From a virus, in IMG/VR virus record IMGVR_UViG_3300031276_000012, positions 1 to 25,865 of that record: DNA of 25,865 nt. The stretch is one strand, 5' to 3'. The position numbers were made by a program, and so were the translations under genes. Numbering within the stretch: position 1 is the first letter of the stretch; every line of letters starts with the position of its first letter. The notes beneath the pieces are model-generated. The model did no database searches, was not told where the DNA came from, and saw only the letters and a program-made list of their open reading frames with translations. Below are positions 1-6,462 of the stretch, one piece after another.

Positions 1-569
1 ATCTGTTTCGACAGCGCCGCCAGTTCGTCGGCGTTTTCCTCCTTGCGCGTGTACCTGGCCTCCCAATTGTGCTTTGCGTCGTTCCATTCCTGCCAGCGCT
101 CGCCAAATGACGCCTGCCGGAAACCAAGTTCAACCACTGTCGCGTAACAGTCCAGACCGCTACAGGCAAGGAGCACCATTGGCCCGTAATTGCGGACGAT
201 AGGCACCCACCAGACCGTCAATGCCGTTTGCCGCGTAAAAATGACGAACAGGTTTCCGAGTGTGGCGATCAACGAAATGGCAATGCCCAGTTTGTCCCAC
301 TTGTTGACCGCATCGGATTGCCACTTGCGCCACACCTCCATGACAGTGGCGATAGTGCCCATCTCGCCGCCGAACACCATCAGCGCGGAGCCGTACAATT
401 GCGTACCCAGTGTCGGCGCGAAGGCCGTCATTGACTCCAGGCTGTAGACAATGACGCCCAGCACATAGACAACCGTCGGCACGAGCATGGCCAGGTAGAT
501 ACCATCGACTAATTGCGGCTCTGGTCGCCAATATCGCAATTCCGAGTTTTTGTCAGTTTTTTTGTACAT
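1..569 (-). CDS. Phage membrane protein, partial (runs off left edge)
   Basis: Open frame read leftward from ATG at 569 to the window edge, about 189 codons with no stop. The product begins MYKKTDKNSELRYW. It has about four hydrophobic stretches (roughly residues 22-42, 52-75, 92-112 and 120-142), followed by a charged tail rich in W, E, K and R, so it is probably a polytopic membrane protein with a cytoplasmic helical tail. The ATG directly abuts the TAA stop of the upstream gene at 570-572, as expected for the last genes of a compact early operon. I do not recognise the family and assign no function. The C-terminus lies outside the window. Confidence 0.75.
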   Translation of the reverse strand, partial: MYKKTDKNSELRYWRPEPQLVDGIYLAMLVPTVVYVLGVIVYSLESMTAFAPTLGTQLYGSALMVFGGEMGTIATVMEVWRKWQSDAVNKWDKLGIAISLIATLGNLFVIFTRQTALTVWWVPIVRNYGPMVLLACSGLDCYATVVELGFRQASFGERWQEWNDAKHNWEARYTRKEENADELAALSKQ

Positions 570-770
570 TTAGTGTCCCTCCTCTTTTGGTTCTGGCAGC
601 GCGGCCCATTCCTCCAACACCCGCCAGTGGTCGCGCTCAAGCCATTCGTCCAGTTCGAGATACGGACACACCTCGTATTCCCATTCTCTGAGTAGGGCCG
701 GGTGCTCTCTGCCCAACCATTTCTCGAACCTGTATGTCCGCGTGCTCTTGGGTCCGAAACGGCGTCTCAT
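570..770 (-). CDS. Small charged protein of unknown function
   Basis: A 66-residue product starting MRRRFGPKSTRTYRFEKW. It is rich in Trp, Glu, Arg and Leu (LEREHP-, WLERDH- and VLEEWA-like segments) and probably helical. I chose the start at 770 because a GGGAGGGAG ribosome site precedes it and because its ATG overlaps the TGA of the upstream zinc-knuckle gene in an ATGA. It lies between that gene and the membrane protein gene at the end of the replication operon. No family recognised. Confidence 0.6.
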   Translation of the reverse strand: MRRRFGPKSTRTYRFEKWLGREHPALLREWEYEVCPYLELDEWLERDHWRVLEEWAALPEPKEEGH

Positions 771-919
771 TCTCCCTCCCCCACCGGCACCTGTCGCCGG
801 TTCCCACACACCGGGCAGCGGTACACGTCCCATACCACGCCGCGCACGTCGGTGCGGGTGTGGCTGTAGGTGTAGCGCCGGGTAACAAGGCAGCAGAAAC
901 AGAACCACTGGATCGTCAT
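767..919 (-). CDS. Small zinc-ribbon-like protein
   Basis: A 50-residue product beginning MTIQWFCFCC and containing a second cysteine pair in YRCPVCGNRR, so two CxxC/CC pairs could bind one zinc ion. The ATG overlaps the TGA of the DnaB-like helicase gene (ATGA at 916-919), and its own stop overlaps the next start at 768-770, so it is probably translated by coupling. The role is unknown. Such small zinc ribbons are common in phage early operons, and several more occur in this window. Confidence 0.6.
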   Translation of the reverse strand: MTIQWFCFCCLVTRRYTYSHTRTDVRGVVWDVYRCPVCGNRRQVPVGEGE

Positions 920-1887
920 AGGTACGGCTCCTCTCGTCTCAACTCCAGGTCGCATAGTTCGAGCTGCGCCGGGTTGAAGTGCTTGGCCCAGGTGAAACCC
1001 GCCGGGCCGAACCGCTGCTTTGACATCTGGATGATGATCAGGTTCTCCGTGATCGGGACTTCGGCGCCGCCAACCGGGATCGGCTTTTTCTCGCGGTCGG
1101 TCAACCAGGGCCGCCATAGGCCAATGAACTTATCCGTCACCTGCTCGATAATACTGGCCCACTGCGCGTCTCTCGTGGTGGGTATCTTGAACTCTTGATC
1201 GTCCACCTCGCGCCGGGCCTGGGCGCCGACAAACGCCGGAACCCCGATCCGCTTCGCCAGCTCCTTGGCCCGCTTGGCGGCGTACAGGACTTGCATAACC
1301 TGCTCTGTCGCCTCGCGCACCGGGATGATCTGGATGTAGTCGAGGCACAATAGGGTCGGCGTGATGCCGAACTCCTCCACGGCCAGCTCGATAGCGGTGC
1401 ATACCGCGTCGGTGAACAGGCGTATGCTCTTGGTGCTGGTCCGGCTGATGCTGTCGCCGATGATCCAGATCGGCAGGTTAACCCGCTTGATGGCCCGCGC
1501 CCGGATCACGTCCAGGTTGGCCCGTCCGCGCATAATGTCGGCCACGGTGTAGTCGTCGTTGGCGTCGAGGATCAGGTCGATCTCCTCGGCGACCTGCTCC
1601 CAGGTGACATAGAATACCGCTTCCTCTTTTTCGCGGCCTCGCGCTATGATGCGCCGCGCCTCGGCCCGTGCGATGGTGGCCAGCAGGCTGGTCTTCCCAT
1701 GGCCCGGCCGGCCGCACAGGACCACCATATCACCGGGGTGGGCCGGGTTCATCTTGTCGTCGACGTCTTTGATGCCAAACGGAACGCCGGGACTGGTCAG
1801 GATGTGCTCGGCCCATTTGACTTTTTCCACGCCCAGGTCGGCGGGCGAGTGTACGATTTCGCGATATTTGGCCTTGTCGTCGGTCAT
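916..1887 (-). CDS. DnaB-like replicative helicase (RecA-type ATPase domain)
   Basis: A 323-residue protein whose core matches the C-terminal ATPase domain of DnaB-family helicases, which unwind DNA at the fork as hexamers. The P-loop is GRPGHGKTS (residues 59-67) and the Walker B segment is LLCLDYIQII (about 179-188, Asp183). Further on are a GAQARREVDD stretch like the DnaB H3 region and a TRDAQWASIIEQVTDK segment. At 323 residues it lacks the roughly 150-residue N-terminal primase-binding domain of bacterial DnaB, so it is a short phage form. It follows the initiator-like gene with an ATGA overlap at 1884-1887. The context (initiator upstream, primase in the neighbouring operon) fits phage replication. 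DnaB-like versus another RecA-fold loader ATPase cannot be settled by eye. Confidence 0.85.
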   Translation of the reverse strand: MTDDKAKYREIVHSPADLGVEKVKWAEHILTSPGVPFGIKDVDDKMNPAHPGDMVVLCGRPGHGKTSLLATIARAEARRIIARGREKEEAVFYVTWEQVAEEIDLILDANDDYTVADIMRGRANLDVIRARAIKRVNLPIWIIGDSISRTSTKSIRLFTDAVCTAIELAVEEFGITPTLLCLDYIQIIPVREATEQVMQVLYAAKRAKELAKRIGVPAFVGAQARREVDDQEFKIPTTRDAQWASIIEQVTDKFIGLWRPWLTDREKKPIPVGGAEVPITENLIIIQMSKQRFGPAGFTWAKHFNPAQLELCDLELRREEPYL

Positions 1888-2996
1888 AGGCTGTGACTCC
1901 AGTTCTCAAAGGGGGCCAGTTCGAGCACCCCGTCACGGATCTGTGATGCTGCCATGCGCAGCCTACCAAGGTAGCTCGTCTTGTGCGGGTCGGTCCATTG
2001 GTGGTGTTCCAAGAACCACTCACCCCACTCCTTGCGTGGTAAGATGTCGTGCGCCCGCACCAGGTGGCTCGGCGATAGGCCATTGTCCTCTGCCAATTGC
2101 GTAAACTGCCCCAACCAGTCCCGCCCGATCTTTTCGCCCATGGCTTCCGCCGACTGGGCGGTCATTTTGCAGAATGCCAGGAGCACCTTGTAATAGGGGT
2201 CCGGCCCTTCAGCCCCACGTATGGCCCAGTCGGGAACATTGCGCCGCTGTTTCAGGCGGGCACCTTGTAGGATGTCCGCCGCCATGTCACCAGTAACCTT
2301 GAACGGTTCTATGGCTTGCTGCTTTTCTTGGTGATCTTTTTTCTCACCAACAGGGAAGAGAGTATCGGGGTCTATGTCGGCGTCTTGGTTTTCGAATTCG
2401 GGAAAAACGTCTTTCTTTTCTTTTTCTTCTGAAGTCTCTGAAGTAGTCTCTGGAGTAGTCTCTGTATTTGTATCGGTTGATTGAGGGGGGGTATCCTGGT
2501 TGATTGACAGGGATATGTCAGTTGATTGACTTTGGCCGACGGGATAGCTGATTTCGGCTATCTTGGAGACAACCGGCTCGATGTAAAGGACGTTGGGAAG
2601 GTTGCCCATTTGTGTGGACACGGTGCGCAGCTCTAGCGTGATCACGCCCTTTTCCTCTAGCCACTTGATGGCCTTGCGGGCCTGTTCCTTGCTGAGTCCC
2701 AACAGGTCGCCGTACTGGGCATAGCTCCGTTGGAGTTTGTCGGCGCTGAAACGGCGTTCATATCGGATAACGTGCCCGGTGTCCTCGTCACGAACGACAC
2801 GCGGCCTGTACCAGTAACAGATGTCGGAGAGAATGGCAATCGCCTCAAGGTAGGGGTATGTGTACGTTTCTATTTCCCCGTTCTTGGCGCGGTGTTTCTT
2901 CTCCCTGGTGAGATGCTGATACCACGTATGCGGTACGATGTTCCCGCTGAAGTGGAGCCTTTCCATTTCGAGTACGGTCGGTGTTGGGTCTTTCAT
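1884..2996 (-). CDS. Replication initiator-like protein (winged-helix N-terminal half)
   Basis: A 370-residue product starting MKDPTPTVLEMERLHF. I chose the start at 2996 because AGGAGA lies 8 nt upstream and the frame above it runs into the structured leader. The N-terminal half (about residues 20-150) has a helix-turn-wing look (YGDLLGLSKEQARKAIKWLEE, then GVITLELRTV) typical of phage replication initiators and DnaA/DnaD-like primosome proteins. The middle (about 180-260) is a low-complexity acidic Ser/Thr/Glu linker. The C-terminal part contains NGLSPSHLVRAHD and a Trp-rich end. It is followed by the DnaB-like helicase with an ATGA overlap, the usual initiator-helicase order. Origin binding is an inference; no iterons were recognised inside the gene. 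Confidence 0.65.
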   Translation of the reverse strand: MKDPTPTVLEMERLHFSGNIVPHTWYQHLTREKKHRAKNGEIETYTYPYLEAIAILSDICYWYRPRVVRDEDTGHVIRYERRFSADKLQRSYAQYGDLLGLSKEQARKAIKWLEEKGVITLELRTVSTQMGNLPNVLYIEPVVSKIAEISYPVGQSQSTDISLSINQDTPPQSTDTNTETTPETTSETSEEKEKKDVFPEFENQDADIDPDTLFPVGEKKDHQEKQQAIEPFKVTGDMAADILQGARLKQRRNVPDWAIRGAEGPDPYYKVLLAFCKMTAQSAEAMGEKIGRDWLGQFTQLAEDNGLSPSHLVRAHDILPRKEWGEWFLEHHQWTDPHKTSYLGRLRMAASQIRDGVLELAPFENWSHSL

Positions 2997-3025
2997 TGTC
3001 GATCTCCTGTTGTCATCCTGGAAAC

Positions 3026-3175
3026 AAAAAACCTGCCCTTTTGCCGACGTTGCCCAAAGCATAGACAGGACTTTGGGCGACGTGCCCACTTGGGCAACGC
3101 CGACAAAAAAGCAGGTTCTCGCCTATCTATGCTCTGAGTCTTGCAGACGTGGGCCGTCACCCCACATCGTCTTCC
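3026..3175 (-). ncRNA. Structured leader L1: crossed 1-2-1'-2' arms ending in a terminator-like U-tract
   Basis: The minus-strand transcript from the promoter at 3176-3205 first makes a small hairpin (plus coordinates 3148-3164, GTGGG/CCCAC). Arm 1 (3122-3133) then pairs with arm 1' (3058-3069), 12 bp with one G-U. Arm 2 (3111-3117 plus 3089-3104) pairs with arm 2' (3030-3036 plus 3043-3059), about 20 bp in two blocks. Arm 2' runs directly into six U residues (3026-3031), so 2:2' is terminator-like, while 1:1' crosses it. The start codon of the initiator-like gene is about 30 nt further on. The same topology recurs at 5622-5766, 9443-9608 and 24929-25036. It could be an attenuator switch, a true pseudoknot, or a short terminated RNA. 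Confidence 0.7.
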
Positions 3176-3205
3176 ATTATACCACATGTGCGCTTTCAAT
3201 GTCAA
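3176..3205 (-). promoter_or_regulatory. Sigma70-type promoter for the initiator/helicase operon
   Basis: On the minus strand, TTGACA (3200-3205) and TATAAT (3176-3181) are perfect consensus hexamers with an 18-bp spacer, and TGG precedes the -10 (extended -10). The -35 overlaps the stop codon of the methyltransferase gene upstream. Transcription should start near 3168-3170, just before leader L1. Confidence 0.85.
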
Positions 3206-4230
3206 GGCGAAACCTCCAGGGTGAGCTGTACCATTTCGCGCTGGGCGGCCTCGATGCGGGCGCGGGCAGCCTTGAATCGTCGCGCGTTGATCTCGATGCC
3301 TACAAAGTCGCGGCCCAACTGGGCGCACGCCTCGCCCGTCGTTCCCCCGCCCATCATCGGATCGAGCACCAGGTCGCCGGGGTTGCTCGTGGTGGCGATG
3401 ATCCGCTCCATCAGCGCGGGCGGCTTGGGCGTCGGGCACGATGGATCACGCGGCGCGGGCGGGAATTGCCACACGCTGGATACCTTGCCGGGGTTGTTGA
3501 ACGTATAGCGCAAGTCCTCATACTCCCGCCGCAAGTCCTCATACTCCCGCCGCAGGTCCTCATACTCCCGCCGCAGGTACTCACCGCCATGATCATGTGC
3601 GTTGGCATAGGCGCGCAACTGGTGGTAATGTTCTCGTGTGGGCAGCGACCATTGTGTGGTCAGACCGATGTAGTGTGACGCCATCCCGCCACCGCTCAAG
3701 GACGATCCTACGGCTTTGTTAAGATCGCGCCGTGTCAGCCCCGCCCGTTTCCATTCCCCCGCCAAGTACGCCCGCAGCGGCTCAAAGATGAACCCGCGTT
3801 CCCGGTCGCATTGCGCCGTCCATTCGCCCTCGTCGGCGTGGTAGATGAGATACTCGGCCATCACCTGAAAGGAGCGCAACGAGTCAACCACGGTGTAGCC
3901 GTCCATGAAACCTTGCATGTCGCCCGCGTCGTTGTACTTGTCCCACGTCACCCAGTTGATCAGCCCATAGCCATGCGTCTCTATCATATCGGCTATGCGG
4001 CCCAAGATGCGCGGGTCTTTGTGGCTCACCCAAAACGCACCGTTTGGCGCAAGGGCGCGGGCGCATTCTGCGATCCACTGCTCGCACCACGCCAGATAGT
4101 CGGCGGGTGTCATCTTGCAGAAAATGCCGATGTTGTAGGGCGGATCGACAAAGCACAGTTTGACACTCCCCGCCTCAATCCCCGGTAGCACATCCAGGCA
4201 GTCGCCCAGGCGCAAGTCAACGCTCGTCAA
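3202..4230 (-). CDS. Beta-class DNA methyltransferase with REYEDLR heptad repeats
   Basis: A 342-residue S-adenosylmethionine-dependent amino-methyltransferase (N6-adenine or N4-cytosine). Motif IV DPPYN is at residues 29-33 and motif I DPMMGGGTTG at 291-300; the order IV then I defines the beta class. The middle part (about 100-215) should hold target recognition. Residues 222-242 are three copies of REYEDLR, encoded by 21-bp repeats at 3510-3572, and would form a short coiled coil. The start is TTG at 4230, preceded by GGGGAGGGCG and overlapping the previous stop (TTGA). It is the last gene of the primase operon. No partner restriction enzyme is visible, so self-protection against host restriction is the likely role (inference). 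Confidence 0.85.
   Translation of the reverse strand: MTSVDLRLGDCLDVLPGIEAGSVKLCFVDPPYNIGIFCKMTPADYLAWCEQWIAECARALAPNGAFWVSHKDPRILGRIADMIETHGYGLINWVTWDKYNDAGDMQGFMDGYTVVDSLRSFQVMAEYLIYHADEGEWTAQCDRERGFIFEPLRAYLAGEWKRAGLTRRDLNKAVGSSLSGGGMASHYIGLTTQWSLPTREHYHQLRAYANAHDHGGEYLRREYEDLRREYEDLRREYEDLRYTFNNPGKVSSVWQFPPAPRDPSCPTPKPPALMERIIATTSNPGDLVLDPMMGGGTTGEACAQLGRDFVGIEINARRFKAARARIEAAQREMVQLTLEVSP
3510..3587 (-). repeat. 21-bp in-frame tandem repeats in methyltransferase
   Basis: Three 21-bp units (3510-3530, 3531-3551, 3552-3572), the first two identical and the third differing by one base, followed by a degenerate partial unit. Each encodes one REYEDLR heptad. Copy number could vary by slippage without breaking the frame. 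Confidence 0.9.
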
Positions 4231-4379
4231 TTCGCCCTCCCCGCCAACCGTCGCAGCCGCATGATCTCTTGCAACATCTCCTCCGTCGTGGCGTCATCGT
4301 CCAGGCCCAGGGCGGCCTTGATGCATAGCACTATGGCCACGAGTAGGTCGATGGCGGCCTGTTGTGTGTTGGGGTCCAT
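4227..4379 (-). CDS. Small helical protein of unknown function
   Basis: A 50-residue product MDPNTQQAAIDLLVAIVL..., with a hydrophobic helix near residues 10-25 and a charged C-terminal helix (EEMLQEIMRLRRLAG). A GGAGAA site lies just upstream. The ATG overlaps the TGA of the preceding gene (TGATG), and its stop overlaps the TTG start of the methyltransferase, so it is embedded in the operon and probably translationally coupled. Function unknown. Confidence 0.6.
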   Translation of the reverse strand: MDPNTQQAAIDLLVAIVLCIKAALGLDDDATTEEMLQEIMRLRRLAGRAN

Positions 4380-4657
4380 CAGTTCTCCTCTGCCGGCTCT
4401 GCAAACGCAATCGCCGCCCCCGGAAACACGGCAATGGTAGCCTGCTTGGCATTCTCAAAGTGCTCGATTTCTTTCTGACAGTCTAATCCACACCTGCACA
4501 GGGGGCAGTGATAAATATGGATCCAGTATGCAATGTGGGCCTTGAGCGCACTTTGAGCCTGCTCCAGTTCGGCCTTGAGATGGTCACGTTCGGCACGGAT
4601 ATGATCCGAGTCAGAGAATGACGCCAATGCTTCTCCTGTGCTCATTTCTGCTATCAT
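4379..4657 (-). CDS. Small coiled-coil / zinc-knuckle protein
   Basis: A 92-residue product starting MIAEMSTGEALASF. A coiled coil at about residues 20-42 (HIRAERDHLKAELEQAQSAL) is followed by HCPLCRCGLDC, a cysteine cluster that could bind zinc, and a hydrophobic Ala-rich C-terminus. The start at 4657 is supported by GAGGAGAAG upstream. It lies 17 nt after the primase stop in the same operon. No family recognised. Confidence 0.6.
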   Translation of the reverse strand: MIAEMSTGEALASFSDSDHIRAERDHLKAELEQAQSALKAHIAYWIHIYHCPLCRCGLDCQKEIEHFENAKQATIAVFPGAAIAFAEPAEEN

Positions 4658-4673
4658 TATCTCTTCTCCTCTT

Positions 4674-5603
4674 TCAATGCACCCTCCACGCCAGGTCCAG
4701 ATACCGTTGAAACTCCCGCGGCGTCCCACCGTGCAGCGCGAAAAAGTCGTCCGGCTTGCACGGCAGGTCCACCACGCGCCCAGCTTTGCCAAACAGCCGC
4801 GCCGTCTCGGCGGCCTTTTCTGTGGCATCCGGGTCATAGGCCACGTATACCCGCTCGAATCGTTTGAACCGCACGGCCCAGGGCGGTTGGAACCCGCTCT
4901 TGCCCATCGTGCCGACGGTGTTGAAGCCGTATTGCGAAAGCGCGATGCTCTTTTTTTCTCCCTCGGCGATGACGATCTCGGGGACGTCCGCATACACGTT
5001 GTCGGCGTTGAACAAAGTATTCCCAAGTCCTGACATATGGGGCCGGTAACGATCTCCGCTGTCGCCCGGTCGGCATATCCTGTGCCGGATGTTGACGAGC
5101 TGGCCGCCGTTGACGACGGGTATCGTCCAGGACGGGCGGCCTTGTGTGTCGGTCGGGCACTGCCAGCAGAACCCGAGCAGGTAGCGGTCTATCGCCTCAT
5201 CAAAAATGCCTTGACTGTGCCAGTAGTCACGTCCGGCATCGTCAAGGCATTCGTGGTACTCCAGGTGGTCTTTGCATTGCGCCATGCGCTCGAGGGCGGA
5301 GAGACGTTTCTCGTGGTCGGCCTGCTTGCGCTGCATTCGCTTGATCTCGGCCTCGTGCCGTCTGATGGCGATCTGTTCAGGCGTTAGCACGCGCTGCTGG
5401 TCATCGTCCAGCCACCCATCATGGCCCCCGGGACGGCAGAAAAAGTATCCCGTGGAGAAAATCAGAAACCCGTCCTCGGTCGCCTGGTGGCAAATAGGAC
5501 ACGGCCCGCACGCCTCGTCTTGCGTTTTGATGCGCAGATCAAGTCCCGGCCAGCGGTGCTCAGCTAGTGCTATGGCTTCCTCGATGCTACTTGCGCAAGG
5601 CAT
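4674..5603 (-). CDS. DnaG-like primase (zinc-binding plus TOPRIM domains)
   Basis: A 309-residue primase-like protein that should make RNA primers for phage replication. The N-terminal CHC2-type zinc module is CPIC (Cys35, Cys38) with FFCRPGGH (Cys56, His61). A basic helical linker follows (about 75-110). The TOPRIM part has EIVIAEGEKK (Glu214) and VAYDPDA (Asp257, Asp259), the acidic residues that bind metal in this fold. I chose ATG at 5603 (MPCASSIEEA) because TAGGAGAAC precedes it. It is shorter than bacterial DnaG (about 600 residues) and has no helicase domain; a DnaB-like helicase is encoded separately at 916-1887. It heads its operon behind structured leader L2. Confidence 0.85.
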   Translation of the reverse strand: MPCASSIEEAIALAEHRWPGLDLRIKTQDEACGPCPICHQATEDGFLIFSTGYFFCRPGGHDGWLDDDQQRVLTPEQIAIRRHEAEIKRMQRKQADHEKRLSALERMAQCKDHLEYHECLDDAGRDYWHSQGIFDEAIDRYLLGFCWQCPTDTQGRPSWTIPVVNGGQLVNIRHRICRPGDSGDRYRPHMSGLGNTLFNADNVYADVPEIVIAEGEKKSIALSQYGFNTVGTMGKSGFQPPWAVRFKRFERVYVAYDPDATEKAAETARLFGKAGRVVDLPCKPDDFFALHGGTPREFQRYLDLAWRVH

Positions 5604-5621
5604 AGATGTTCTCCTAGAAAC

Positions 5622-5766
5622 AAAAATCCGCGCTCTTCTGAAGGCCGGTTGCCAGGTCGGTAAGCGCGCACACAGAAACGTCATACACGACTACCGGCCC
5701 TCAGAAGGGTACGGATTTATCTGTGTGCTCTATTTGCCGCTGGCACGGCTCTTGTCCGACACCCCT
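5622..5766 (-). ncRNA. Structured leader L2 before primase (1-2-1'-2' topology)
   Basis: On the minus-strand RNA, arm 1 (plus coordinates 5720-5728, GCACACAGA) pairs perfectly with arm 1' (5668-5676). Arm 2 (5712-5717 plus 5693-5707) pairs with arm 2' (5625-5630 plus 5635-5649), 6 bp plus 15 bp with one wobble. The order is 1-2-1'-2' and arm 2' ends in a U-tract (5622-5626). A further GUGCCAG/CUGGCAA pairing encloses arm 1. The primase ribosome site lies just beyond. Sequence downstream of the U-tract (TTTTTGTTTCYAGGA) is shared with leader L1. Confidence 0.7.
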
Positions 5767-5795
5767 ATCATACCACATCCCGCCCTCGTTGTCAA
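5767..5795 (-). promoter_or_regulatory. Sigma70-type promoter for the primase operon
   Basis: Minus-strand TTGACA (5790-5795), 17-bp spacer ending in TGTGG, and TATGAT (5767-5772). It is the same extended -10 context as the other early promoters. It sits about 20 bp past the remnant methyltransferase stop codon at 5818. Confidence 0.8.
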
Positions 5796-5817
5796 GGTGA
5801 AAACGCGCATCATCTCC

Positions 5818-5905
5818 TCACATCCCCGGCAGGCGCACGGGTAGGGGCTGCTCCAGGCGCGGGATAATGTGCTCGTCACAGTATGCCCGGCTCAACTTGC
5901 GCGAT
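5818..5905 (-). pseudogene. Displaced C-terminal coding tail of the methyltransferase
   Basis: The minus-strand frame encodes LSRAYCDEHIIPRLEQPLPV... and a stop at 5818. This closely matches the current C-terminus of the methyltransferase at 6444-6510 (LSKTYCDEHIIPRLEAPIQV...): 16 of 22 aligned residues are identical while the DNA has diverged. No start or upstream gene body is attached to it. The simplest reading is that this is the original 3' end of the methyltransferase gene, cut off when the HNH gene inserted. The HNH promoter now overlaps it. Confidence 0.75.
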
Positions 5906-5925
5906 TGTCCCTCTTGTGGTATAAT
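5897..5925 (+). promoter_or_regulatory. Promoter for the HNH endonuclease gene
   Basis: Plus-strand TATAAT (5920-5925) preceded by TTGTGG, with a weaker -35 TTGCGC at 5897-5902 and a 17-bp spacer. The HNH ribosome site and ATG follow 25 nt later, so the gene has its own expression signal against the direction of the surrounding operons. Confidence 0.65.
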
Positions 5926-5949
5926 AGACGAAAAGATAGGAGGGTTACT

Positions 5950-6462
5950 ATGCCAGTCAAGTGTGTCTGCCAAGTCTGTGGGAAAGAATTTTATGTCCCG
6001 CCCAGCGATTACAAAAGGGGACGCGGCAAACATTGCTCTAGAAAATGCCTTGCTGTTACAAAGACAAAAGAGATGCGCGGGAATCAGCGTGCTAAAGGGC
6101 ACGGGCCGAATAGTACGACATTCAAGCCAGGCCATGTGCCTTGGAATAAAGACCTGAAAGGTATCCACCTGTCTCCAGACTCCGAGTTCCAAGAGGGCGA
6201 TGTGCCTGCTAATCGTGTTCCTGTGGGCACTGTAACCATCCGAACCGATAAAGGGGGGCACCAACGCAGGTGGATCAAGCTCCATAATAGCCCACGAGGA
6301 TGGAGTGAGTTTGCCCGTGTAGTTTGGATAAATGAGCACGGCAGTATCCCTGACGACATGGTAATTCATCATATCGATCAAGATCCATTGAATGACGACG
6401 TTGAGAATCTTGAGCTGTTGACAAGGGCAGAGCATATTGAGGTTCATAGGAGACGTACCTGA
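5950..6462 (+). CDS. HNH homing-type endonuclease with zinc finger and NUMOD-like region
   Basis: A 170-residue product starting MPVKCVCQVCGKEF, with AGGAGGGTT upstream. The N-terminal zinc finger uses Cys7, Cys10, Cys29 and Cys33. A NUMOD3-like DNA-binding stretch follows (FKPGHVPWNKDLKG, about 58-71). The C-terminal HNH nuclease shows His140-His141, NLELLTRAEH and His162/His166. Free-standing HNH genes of this type cut intron-less or insertion-less alleles to spread themselves. It is the only plus-strand gene in the left arm, is more AT-rich than its neighbours, and its 3' end overlaps the convergent methyltransferase 3' end by 19 bp. The flanks show it is inserted into that gene. Confidence 0.88.
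   Translation: MPVKCVCQVCGKEFYVPPSDYKRGRGKHCSRKCLAVTKTKEMRGNQRAKGHGPNSTTFKPGHVPWNKDLKGIHLSPDSEFQEGDVPANRVPVGTVTIRTDKGGHQRRWIKLHNSPRGWSEFARVVWINEHGSIPDDMVIHHIDQDPLNDDVENLELLTRAEHIEVHRRRT

Noticed and set aside
160-531. 123-codon minus-strand frame near the left edge
   Set aside because: It is a shadow of the partial membrane protein gene (1-569); its product is Arg/His/Gly-rich with no plausible fold.
3026-3175. CRISPR array or transposon ends at the leader regions
   Set aside because: The repeats are inverted and different between loci, there are no regular spacers, and each sits between a promoter and a gene start, which fits an RNA leader.
5818-6447. 209-codon minus-strand frame opposite the HNH gene
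   Set aside because: Only its last 25 or so codons look like real protein (the displaced methyltransferase tail). The rest is antisense to the HNH gene and has no ribosome site.
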